Source: Monocercomonoides exilis (taxonomy: Eukaryota > Preaxostyla > Oxymonadida > Polymastigidae). Taken from it: DNA of 64,000 nucleotides. Positions 37,596 through 47,445 of the stretch are shown here, piece by piece (within the stretch, counting starts at the first letter, position 1; every line of letters starts with the position of its first letter). Under the pieces are notes generated by a model. That model saw only the letters and a program-made list of their open reading frames with translations. It did not search any database and was not told where the DNA came from. The position numbers were made by a program, and so were the translations under genes. The stretch lies in the NCBI GenBank assembly GCA_001643675.2, contig LSRY02000010.1, positions 1,863,501 through 1,927,500 on the forward strand, written 5' to 3'.

Positions 37596-40500
37596 CTAGC
37601 AATCCAAAATCAGCTCCACCGCAATAAAAACATTTCCGTTGCATTTAGTCAGATAGTCTTGTGCTGTTTCCTCGTCGCATCCAGTCAGCTCCATCACTCT
37701 GCTGATGTCCTTCGAGTGATTGGCACTTCTTTCAGTTGGCTTTGTTTTTGTGTCAGACAGATAGAAAGAGATGTTTGTGGACGAGAAAAGATCTTCTTTG
37801 CAAAATGAGTCCAACGCAAGCGCATTCTGTGCGGAGACATCGAATGACTGCTGGGCACAGCTCAAATACGAATCATTCGAATAATTTGTTGTTTGTTTGT
37901 TCTCTTTCTCTTTTGCGTCTTCTCCATTTGTATTCTGTCCATTCATTCTTCCTTCTTTGATTTCTTCTTTTCTTTCTTGTTGTTCTTGTTCATCTTCATC
38001 TTCTTCTTCTTCTTCCCCTTCAACCTCATCGTCAATGTCATCATCAAAGATTGAGTCATCCACATCCACAATTTCTCCTTCATCGTCGTCAAAGTCGCTG
38101 TCTGAGAGTGGCGGAGGAGGCGGTGGCAAAGGCAAGTTAAGTGCTGCTATGTCCAGTTCATCTTCCACTTTCGACTTCCTCCTCTGGCTCGTTTTGACAG
38201 ACATGTCATTTTTGTTCTCTGTTTGTGCGGATTCTGTTAATCTTTCTCTTTCCTTTTCTCTTTCTTTTTCTCCTTTTTCTCTTTCATTTGTGTTTTCAGT
38301 TGCAATTTCTGTTTCAATTGCAGCTGCTGTTGTGGAATAAGTCGACAGCGATGAAGGTGCCTTCGTTTGAGCCTTGTAACTCCATTCGACTTTCCAGCTG
38401 GCATCATTTTCTGCATTGAGTGGCTTTATAGACAGATACTTTGCCATCTGACTGGCATCTGTGCAGAAGTGGAGAGAAGAATCAACAGCAAAGCGGGTGG
38501 GGAAGCACTTTGTGGAGTAGTCTGAGGCGAAAGGGAAGGCGACGGGAGAGGAGGAGAAAGAGGAGAAAGAAGAGAGGGGGGAAAGATTGGCTTCACACGA
38601 CAGAACATCGGATAGGGTTTTGCTTGAGGCAGAGAGAGAAGGAGAATGAGAAGGGGAGGGATACGCAGATGCAGATGGAGAGATGGAAGGAGATGAAGAC
38701 GAGGAAGAAGGAACAGAAGAAGAAGAAGAGGAGGAAGAGGAGGAGGAAGAAGATGATGAAACAGAGACAGAACTTGAGGTTAACACATTCCTTTGAAGAG
38801 GAGAAGGAGCAGGAAGAGAAGAAGCACTGGTGTTTGCTGGATGTGTTGGGAAAGCGCTGGAAGAGAAGACAGAATGAGAAGAAAGAGTGTAAATGTCAAA
38901 GGGCAGCTGGAGCATCGTGTGGAAGTTGTCAGACAGATTCGTCTTTTCTGTCTCTTCAGCCGATGAAGAGATGGCATTGTCCCATTCCCTCGCATTCTCC
39001 TGCTCTTCTCTCAAAAGATCCCTCTTCAGCGTCTGCTCATCTCTTACATCGATAAATTCATCGCTCTCCTTTTTGGGCCCTCCTCTTTCGCTGCGGAGTA
39101 TCTTGTCTATTCTGTTGGCCTCGTAGTTGTTGATGTCGCCTGCTAAGAGCTGGATGAAGGCCAATGGGAAACGCACAATCTCCTGAAGAAGGAGAAGATG
39201 GGGCTTGATTCTGGTGGAAGAAGAAGAGGAGGAGGAAAGAGAAGAAGAAGCAGAGGAATCAGAAGGGGTGTAGTTGAGGAGCATGTCGAGGAGGAGGGAG
39301 ATTGTGTTGGGGGCACGAAAAAGAAGGCGGCGGATGACCAAAAAGCGGCGGTGGTGTTTCAGCTGGAGGAGGAGCGAGTAAGAGGGAGAGGAAGGAGTGG
39401 ATGGATAGGGCCACACGAAGTGATCAGAACGGGTGGGGGAGGGAGAGGGGCTGGGAGAAGGATGGGCTGAGAGGGGCTGGGAGGAAGAGGAAGAGGATGA
39501 TGATGAAGAGGAAGAAGAGGAAGGGGAGGGGGTGTTGGATTCTGAGCTTGTTGAAGCAGAAGCAGAAGCAGCAGCAGCAGCAGCAGAAGAAGAAGAAGAG
39601 GAGGAGGAGGGGGAAGAGGAAGATGGAGATGGGTGAATTGTTTGAAAAACAGAAGAAGAAGAAGATGATGATGATGAAGTAGAATTCAGTCTGTTAGCAT
39701 CATTCACTTCAGCTAAATGTGCCCTTTCTGCATCAGAACGGCCTCTTGAATGACTTGTTGATGTGCTTCCATCAGAAGATGTTACACTTTCATCATCATC
39801 GTCTTCACCTTCATTTTCCTGTCTATCTCTTTCGTTGTCTCTTCTTCTATTAACATTCTGACTAGTCTCTCTTGTTCTGTCTTCGTCTGCTCCTTCTGAA
39901 GACTCTTCCATTTGCAAACTGAGCATATCAACTGGTGTGGGTGGTTCATCATCATCATCATCTTCTTCTTCATCTTCATCATCCTCATCATTATTACTAT
40001 TTCTATTGCGATTTCTATTTCTATTTCCTCTTCCCTCTCTCTCTTGCCCTTCGTTCCTGTAGTTGTGGAGGATGTTTTCGTAAAAGTCTCGAAATGGCAG
40101 AGAAGCTGTTGTTGGGCTGCGTCTGGCTGATGTGTGTGACGATGGAGTTATTGGCAACACATCTTCTGCTTCTCTTTCTTCTTCTTCTCTTTCTTCTTCT
40201 TCTCTCTCTTCTTCTCTTTCATCTCTTTCATCCTCATGTTCTCTTTCTCTTTCTTGCAATGAACATATTACTGTTAAGTTCTCATCAGAGTCTGTTGGAG
40301 GAGCAAGAGAAGAGAAATTAAGCACATCTGAATCAGATGAAGATGAAGAAGAGGATGAAGAGGAAGATGAAGAAGAAGATTGCACGTTTATTTCTCTTTC
40401 AGGAGAAGGCAGTGAATCATCTTCTTCATTCTCTGCCATCTCATCCACCACCTCCTCTTCTCCAAATCTGTTATCTCTTTCCTCTGCTGATTCGTGTGCT

Positions 40501-41326
40501 GACGCGGCCAGCGGAGACAGAGGCGCCGAGTGAGGTGCAGACGGCGCCTGTGAAAGCACCTCGTCTTGGCACAACGAAGGCAGATCAGACGGAATCTGAG
40601 GCGTTTCTGGGAGCTCGCCTGTGTCTGGCATTGATTCTGGCATTGATTCCTGTATTCCTTCTTGTATTCCTTCTTGGCATTCGTCAGGTGGAAGAGGGGG
40701 ATCGAAGGGTGAAGTGAAGAGGCTGTTGCGGCGTGAGGAAGGAAGAGAAGGAAGAGAGGGCAGGAAAGGAGGGGTGGGGGGTGTGGGAGGAGGAGGAAGA
40801 GAATGAAGAGAATGAAGAGAATGAAGAGAATGAAGAGAATGAAGAGAATGATGGGACTGTACCGAATGAAGAGAGTTGGCTGGGGCGATGTGAGGAGAGA
40901 GAGGGAGAGAAGAGGCAGAAGAGGCAGAAGGAGCAGAAGGGGATGTGGGAACAGAGGGAGGAGAATGCGGAGCGGGAGGAGGAGGAGACGGGGGATTGGA
41001 AATGGTCTCAGGAAATGATGAAGAAATCGAGTAGGAGGAGGAGGAAGAAGAAGAAGAAGAAGAAGAAGAAGATGATGATGATGATGAGGAGGAGGAGGAG
41101 GATGATGATGAAGAGGAAGATGAAGAAAGATCATTCGAGTGTGATTCGTGTTCAACGTCTTCTTCATGCTCGTCAAAAGGGCTGTGGCTGCTGTCGTCTT
41201 CGCGAGCAGCATTCATCCGAAGTCTCTCTCGTCTCAGCACAGACAGAAAGCTCAGCTCATCAGGAGTGTATTGGGCAACATCCTGGCTTTGGCTTAGCGT
41301 GTGAGAAAGTTCAAAAGAAGAAGAAA

Positions 41327-41357
<31 letters not shown>

Positions 41358-42183
41358 AGAATTATGTTGAGTATGCATGGTTGTGTCCATAGCTTCAGAG
41401 TATTCGCGAAATGAATTTTGTTCCGTTAGATGTTCAGATTCTGAATGCTCTTCTAAATGTTCGTTTTGAATTGTAGAACAAGGTTGAGATCGGTTTGGAC
41501 TTGGTGGGGTTTCACTTTGTCCTGAAGTATTTTTCTTTTTATGCTCCCTTTTTCTTCGATTATTTGCAACTGGAGTATTTGTGGTAAGAAATTCAATTGC
41601 AATATCGATGTTTCCATGTGCAGCATTCAAACAATTCAAAGAACGTTCTCGTTCAAATCCCATTTGTACAAGCAGTTCAGCTTCAACAGCATACTCAGAC
41701 CCTTGATGAATAGTTTGAGTGAATAATCGCTCATCATTTGAAGTATTTGAATGTTCAGCTTGCAAATTAGAAGTAAAATGGCTTGAGGTTTGAGGTTCAG
41801 GTTGTTCATTACTGATGGCATTTTCCTTTAAAGCAAAAAATAATGTTCAATAATTGTTAAATAAGCAGAACAACCCCAAAAAAATAATAAAGTTATAAAC
41901 CTGCTCTCCAGTGAAAAATAATGAACTGCTTTCTGTCTGTACATAATATTGATAAGTCATGAGAGAAAAGTTTTACAAAAACACTCAAATTGCGACAAAC
42001 AATATGCAATGATTCAAGCGTGTCAAAATCTTGAAGTTCTGCATCTGTTGATAAAATCAAAACTGTTTCTTTTTGCAAATGCAATGCACGGGCTATTCCA
42101 TGTTTGAGATGACGAATTGTGCTTGTAGGCTTCACGTTAACAGTCACTTTTTGACCTTCCAGTGACTGAAGCGATAGTCTCAT
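37596..42183 (-). CDS. RAD23: RAD23-like ubiquitin shuttle, hugely expanded (2 exons)
   Basis: Exon 1 (42183-42001) encodes a ubiquitin-like domain (MRLSLQSLEGQKVTVNVKP...). A GTTTGT intron separates it from exon 2 (41825-37596, TAG). Total 1,470 residues versus about 400 for usual RAD23. Domains in order: UBL (1-61), UBA1 (about 85-130; AELLVQMGFERERSLNCLNA), a segment like the XPC-binding/STI1 helices (about residues 870-960; FLVIRRLLFRAPNTISLLLD then LLLQEIVRFPLAFIQLLAGD, split by a Ser run), and UBA2 at the extreme C terminus (about 1425-1469; VMELTGCDEETAQDYLTK). This order is that of RAD23, which carries ubiquitylated proteins to the proteasome and supports nucleotide-excision repair through XPC. 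Between domains are hundreds of Ser, Asp/Glu and Pro residues from triplet repeats. UBL-UBA proteins of the ubiquilin/Dsk2 class are the alternative, but they have one UBA. Confidence 0.82.
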
Positions 42184-42410
42184 AAAAAATACTTATCTGT
42201 ATGGATGATATTAATTAAATAAAATAATTGCAAAGTAAACGTTCAGATATACACTTGCAATAGCTCTTCAAAAAGAGTTTCAAACAATAAAAATTTAATT
42301 TAATTAAATATGGATAAAGATCGTTATGTGAAACAAATTGTTTTGAATTGAGTTTTTAAAAAATATCTCAGAAACCAAAGGAAGTTTTATTTTTTCTGTT
42401 TTATCTTATA
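42184..42410. other. Short intergenic region
   Basis: AT-rich flank upstream of the RAD23-like gene; nothing recognised. Confidence 0.5.
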
Positions 42411-43500
42411 AAAGGAATCACAACCTTTCGTTCTATCACCTTATTACTTGTGCAATTATCGAATGAGCAAGAAGTGATTGTGAGATTTGCGTTCGTGCAG
42501 TTAACTATCAGTGCACCTCCCCAGGCACTTCCGCTATTAGAATCATACCATTCGCGCCATTCAAAGCGATGACTGTTCTGATCAAAAGAATCCAACCTTC
42601 CAGGAGTTTTTCTTTGAGATTCTGTTCCAACATGTACAACAGCAGCATTTGGTGAAGAGCGTGTTTGGTGAAAGAAAGAGGCGTTGAAGGCAGAGAGAGA
42701 AGTGGATGGTCCATTGAGGGAAGGGATTATGACACCATCGATGGGGTTGTGGGTGTGGATGAAGATTGTCGAGCGAAGAGAGAAGGAAAGGATTGTATTG
42801 GTGCTAGTGGAAGTGGAAGAAGAGGAAGAGGTAGTTGAGGTGAATAGATTGAATGCGCGAGAGAAGGAATGAAAGAGACAGAGGAGAAATTTGTGCTTGA
42901 GAGATGGAGATTGAGGTGGATTTGGAGGTGGGGATGGGATTGGTGATGGATACGGAGAGGGGAAGAGGAAGGAGAAGGAGAAGGAGATAATGAGGATGAG
43001 GATGAAGATGAGGATGAGGATGAGAAAGATGAAGGAGAAGGGGATGGGTTAGAGAGGGAAGAAGGAGAAAAAAGGAAGGGCTGGATGAGGGAGATGAAGG
43101 AGGAGAAAGAGGAGTGGGAGATGGAGAATGAGGCAGGGATTGGGGAGTGGGCATGTGAGAGGAGATTGTTTGGGGTGGAGAAGAGGGGGAAGGAGAGGAT
43201 GGCAGGTTGGTGGGTGGTGAGGGAGAAGTTGGTGAGGGCGATGGAGGCATGGGCAGAGAGGATGAGGGGGCAGTGGTGGTGGTGGTTGTTGGTGAGTGAA
43301 GGAGCAGATGGTGGCAGCTGAGTGGTGCTGGGCAGTGAGGAGTGGACAACTACTGAAGGGGATGGCATTGAGATGTGTCACACTCAAGGAGGTGTTGATG
43401 AAGGCAAGGCTTGTCTGAATACCACAGATGGGATTGATAGATGCATATTTAATGCTCTAATCATTGGCACTTCAAATGTTGTTAAAATTTTATACAAATA
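42411..43500 (-). pseudogene. Beta-helix protein gene remnant
   Basis: Minus-strand fragments in shifting frames match the beginning of the decayed beta-helix gene at 14,107-16,000. Compare DGVIIPSLNGPSTSLSAFNA here with DGGIAPSLNNPLSSLSVSNT there; both continue with a W-x-E-W segment and then SGSAWGGALIVN here against ASSGGAICMYS there. Upstream parts (42,727-43,368) are open in more than one frame because of Pro/Ser/His-rich composition. There is no start, signal peptide or transmembrane end. It lies head-to-tail behind ribosomal P2 and looks like a truncated, dead copy. Confidence 0.65.
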
Positions 43501-43643
43501 TAAACATTCAAAAAATTAAAAGAATAAAGCGAATTATCTTCATTTCATTCATTTTTAATTTTTGACTTTTCTTTTTCAATTTTTTTCTTAAAAAACAAGA
43601 TGAATGAAATGAAATGTGTTGTACAGGGCACAGTGTAAAATAC

Positions 43644-44071
43644 TTAGCCAAATAAATCAAACATTCCCTTTTGAAGAAAAAAATATCATTCACAAAAATA
43701 AATTTTAAATAATTAAACAAAGCAAAAACATAAACAAAACAAACCCCTTCGAACTCTTCCTCCTCCTCCTCCTTCTTTTCTTCCTTCTTTGACTCTTCCT
43801 TCTTTGATTCCTTTTCTGGTGCTGCAGCAGCCGATGAAGCGGAAGCTGATGGAGCAGCAGCTGCAACTGCGAATGACGCTGCAGCCATCTTCCTCAGACC
43901 ATCATCTAAGATTTCCTGTCCAGTTCTCGTTCCGACTTTTGAAATTAAATCGGCAACTCTGGCTTCATCAACCTCAGCACCTGCTGCCTTCAATATGTTG
44001 ATTATATCTGCTTTCTTTGGATGTGTTTTTCCACCGACTTGAGATAAAAGTAATGCTGCTGCGTATTTCAT
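43644..44071 (-). CDS. RPLP2: 60S acidic ribosomal protein P2 (2 exons)
   Basis: P2 forms the ribosomal stalk with P0 and P1 and recruits elongation factors. Exon 1 is 44071-43745 and exon 2 is 43667-43644 (TAA), separated by a 77-bp GTTTGT...AAAAG intron in phase 0; 116 residues in all. The N-terminal dimerisation domain starts MKYAAALLLSQVGGKTHPKK. An Ala-rich hinge and a Lys/Glu block follow. The 8-codon last exon supplies the conserved stalk tail, here GMFDLFG instead of the usual GFGLFD. Without splicing the frame would run on into intron sequence. The start and N-terminal motif (KKADIINILKAAGAEVD) favour P2 over P1. Confidence 0.95.
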
Positions 44072-44144
44072 CCAAGATTTGTGATTTTTTCTGTTCTAAA
44101 TTGAGTGTTTATATAACCCTATTTAAGAATTCTTCGAAAAAAGA

Positions 44145-44400
44145 TTATTGCATATTTTTTGGGGGGAAAAACCTTTTGTCATACCACTCCATATGCAAAT
44201 TGGAAGATTGTTTCCGGATCCTATTTGGATATTCTTTTCGCAAAACGAAGATTGATCCTTTCAATAATTCTTCAGATTTCCGGACTCTGAAAAGATAAAG
44301 GATGGAAATTTCAGAACAATATATAGAACAATACAAATCACATACGCAACGTCTTTTGCGTTAAAGTTAAATTGTTGTATTTCAGTTGGCCATCCAATTT
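44145..44400 (-). other. Possible 3' gene fragment, two exons
   Basis: About 44400-44346 (IGWPTEIQQFNFNAKDVA) joins by a GTATGT...TTTTCAG intron to 44286-44145, ending TAA. Residues such as EELLKGSIFVLRKEYPNRIR look protein-like. A stop lies just upstream and no acceptor was found, so the 5' part is missing. Family unknown; a remnant is likely. Confidence 0.3.
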
Positions 44401-44780
44401 TCAAAAATAATCAGGAAGAATTTCAAAAACATTGCATCTCCATCATTGTCTGCTGTCTCAACAGGTAAAAAAATATTTCCGTTTCTGTAGAATATGTTTT
44501 CTCTCCAATTTATCAACTTTCAAATTGATATTCAGATTCAAAGCTAATTATTCGATCATGGAATCCATTACAAAAACTGAAAAAAGAAAAGCATTATTTA
44601 TCTTCATAAGCCTTTGCTAGAATTTCAACAAAAAGAAAAGCAGTATGAATACATATATCGTATTGACTATTTTAAGTTTTTATTTAACATCTATTTCTTC
44701 TAATAAAACAAATGCGAATTCAATGTGAATGATGAAAATGTGTTGTTAACTGGATACATTCATTTAAATAAATGCAGGAG

Positions 44781-45688
44781 ATGGACAACACAAAAAATTT
44801 TGCTCGTTTGCAAGAAACTTTATGAAAAATTTGCTTGTTAACTCCGTTTCTTTCTTTTCTTTGTTTTTATTGAAGAATTGTTTTCTGAGCTGGGGCTTTG
44901 CGATGAGGAAGATCAGAAACAGAAAATCATTGAAATGAATAGACTGATGGAGGAGATGAATGAAAAACAATTTAAATTCTTTTTAACAATAGAACTGTTC
45001 AATGAGGTGGATATTATGATTGAAAAAAAGAAAATATCAACAGAAAATGCCATAACGTTTTTGAAGCATGCTGGATATTGCAAAACGTTAAAAAGCTTTT
45101 TTGACTTAGCATTTTGTCATTCCCCATTAAGCTTAAGAATTCTCAGTATGATTGCTCAAGAGAAGATAAAAAAAAGAATAAACAAAGTCATTCTTGTCGA
45201 TCTTTGCCAATGCTACCTTTTACTCAACAGCTGGATTCCGCCAGAAGCTCTTTCGATCTGTACGTCTTGCCTTTTAAACGATATCTTGGACAAAGAAAAA
45301 AATGAGGAAACACAAAAAGAAGTGGAAATTGCTTTGCTGGCAATGAATAACATTGATAGATTTGATGTATGTGCATTTTCGCTTTCGTTTTGGATATTAT
45401 TGATATTTTTATCTCTTTTTTAATAAGAAAGCGTCAAAAGAATTGTATTCAAATATTATCAAAAAAATAATCAAATATCATCAGGAGCACAGAAATCTGA
45501 AGCGACTTGCATATCAACGTGCTTGGAAGTTTTTGATAAAAGAATTATTTCACAATAGAAATTTGGAAGAAATAATTGTGAATGATCTGCATCTTGGAAG
45601 AGAAGCAACGAGAGAATTGTTAGAAATGATGAAATGTGTTGATTGGAAGAGAGAGAAAGAAGAAGAAAGGGAAGAAGAGTTTGCTTGA
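44781..45688 (+). CDS. Member of a lineage-specific multicopy helical protein family (3 exons)
   Basis: Exons: 44781-44805, 44876-45366, 45428-45688; 258 codons plus TGA, phases consistent. Start M-D-N-T-K-N-F-A-Q-L, with an alternative in-frame ATG at 44772. The whole protein is alpha-helical with HEAT-like heptads (LLKHMGY-like LKHAGYCKTL; KIIKYHQEHRNLKRLAYQRA; LHLGREATRELLEMMKCVDW). The second copy at 54,232-55,718 shares the same order of segments and the same first intron position. I recall many proteins with this pattern in Monocercomonoides; this is memory, not a search. The protein stops soon after CVDWKRE, while the second copy extends about 190 codons further, so either a downstream exon is missed or this copy is shortened. 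Function unknown. Confidence 0.72.
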
Positions 45689-47445
45689 TCGAGATGGATC
45701 GAATCTTTGAATTTTTTCTTCGAAATGAAACAAAGCAACAAAAGAAAGAAAGAAAGAAAGAATTAAATAAAAGTGAGGAAGAAAAGATGGAAAAACAGGA
45801 TGAGAGGCGAATGAAATGAGGAAATGATGGAAATGAAAAGAATAATTTTCTTGGAAAAGGCGATTCTCATTGAATGGAACAAACGCTCCACACCAAAAGA
45901 AACCAACAGAACGAGAGAAGAGAGAAAATATCGAGCAGAATTCTATTTCTTGTGGAAGGAAGAAGGAGGAGGATTTATTGGAAAGGGAAGGGAAGCAATT
46001 GGGAAAAGACAGATGAAGATTTATTTGGAAAGAAAATGTTTGATTGAATGGTATTTTTGAGGAAGCAGCAGAAGGTGCAAACAAACAGGATAAAAGAATG
46101 AAGAAGAGGGATAAAAAGAGAAAACAAGTGAAACATGAAAAGGAGGGGGAAGAAGAACAAGGGTGATGACATGAGAACAAGGAATGAAAAGGAAGGGGAG
46201 GAAGAGGAAAGGTGGAATGGAATGAATAGAAGAAGTTATTTCAGGAAGAAGATTGATGCTGGAGCAGCTGATACGATTTCGTCGAAAAGCGAAGAAGAGG
46301 AAGAGGAAAGAGGAATGAAGCAGAAAAAGGATCAGCAATCAACAGGGATCTTTGTTTGCAACAAGGAGAGTGAAGTGAGGGGCAGAGGAAAGCTCTGTTG
46401 CAGCAGGAGCATCACTCAGAATCCATCTTGTCTTCACTTCCTTCCTCCACCTCATTTCAGCTGCTTTCTTGTTATTTTCTTTTTCTTTTTTCTGAAGAAA
46501 CTGCTTTTGCAGCATCAAACTTGGGGGATTAGCTCCCTCTTTGATTTTTTTTTTTCAATAAACAAAGGAATTGTTTTGTTTTTCATATTTTTATTCTTGT
46601 TCATTGGCACACTTTCCTGTGCCTCAAACAAAGTGAGCTGCAAAACAAAGCATCCAAGTCTTTTCACTTTGATTGATGCAACAGTCAAATAATTGAAAAA
46701 TGAAAAAAAGAATTAAAAAATAAGTTGAATACATCCAATTCAGCAGAGGAAGGACTTTGCGGCTTTCCTGCGGATGCAAAGTGCTTTCTCCTGAACAAGG
46801 CAAAAGCAAATAGCGAAAATCAAAAAACAACGGAATAAATGAACAAATGAACAAAAATATAAATTAAAATAAAAATATTAATATAAACAATGACAAAACG
46901 AACTTATAACTACAAAAATTAAAAAATAGTTGTAAAAGTCGAGTAAAACTACCCTTCAAAATACACAAATCAAAAATACAAGAAAACGTCTAATAATCTT
47001 TAGCCATCACAAATATCAAATATCAAAAGCCTTTCTCTCCTCATCCCAAGGCTTTTTTTGTAAATAGTGAATGTTTAGTGATGAATAGTGAATAGTTAAT
47101 AGTGAACAGTGAGTGATGAATGATAAGGCCTGCAAATAGTGAGCATATACAATTAAAGCACATATATGCAAACGAATATGTATTTCCTTTCACCATCAGT
47201 AACAATATTGTGAATGGCTAATTATACAAAATGCAAAATGCAAAATGAAAAACGAAAAATGAAAAACGAAAAATGAAAAAAATGCAAAATCAATTGCAAA
47301 AATGAAAATGTCAATAAAAATTTAAGAATATTACTCCTCTCCTCCTTTTTCCTTTTTTCCCTTTCTCCCTTTCTTCTTCCTCTCTTCCCCTCCTCTCCTC
47401 CTTCTCCACTTCTCATCTTTCTCCACTTCTCTGATGCCATCTCTC
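45689..47445. other. Purine-rich and AT-rich non-coding region
   Basis: From 45,700 to 46,340 the plus strand is almost entirely purine (GAA/GGA rich), which opens spurious Ser/Phe/Leu frames on the other strand and Glu/Arg frames on this one. A (GTGAATA)-like repeat lies near 47,060-47,130. The beta-helix gene 3' flank starts near 47,445. No gene is supported. Confidence 0.5.
47219..47291. repeat. AATGAAAAACGAA short tandem repeat
   Basis: Degenerate units of about 7-14 bases (GCAAAAT, GAAAAAC, GAAAAAT) repeated in tandem downstream of the beta-helix gene. Confidence 0.75.

Noticed and set aside
37381-37599. Lys/Asn-rich plus-strand frame
   Set aside because: A-rich intergenic sequence, no start context, no domain.
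38441-41392. Several Lys/Glu/Arg-rich plus-strand frames
   Set aside because: Complement of poly-Ser/Asp codons of the RAD23-like gene.
42684-43321. Plus-strand Glu/Trp-rich frames
   Set aside because: Complement of the Pro/Ser-rich beta-helix remnant.
45620-46338. Minus-strand Ser/Phe/Leu frames of 100-190 codons
   Set aside because: Caused by purine-only composition of the plus strand; no splice or start support.
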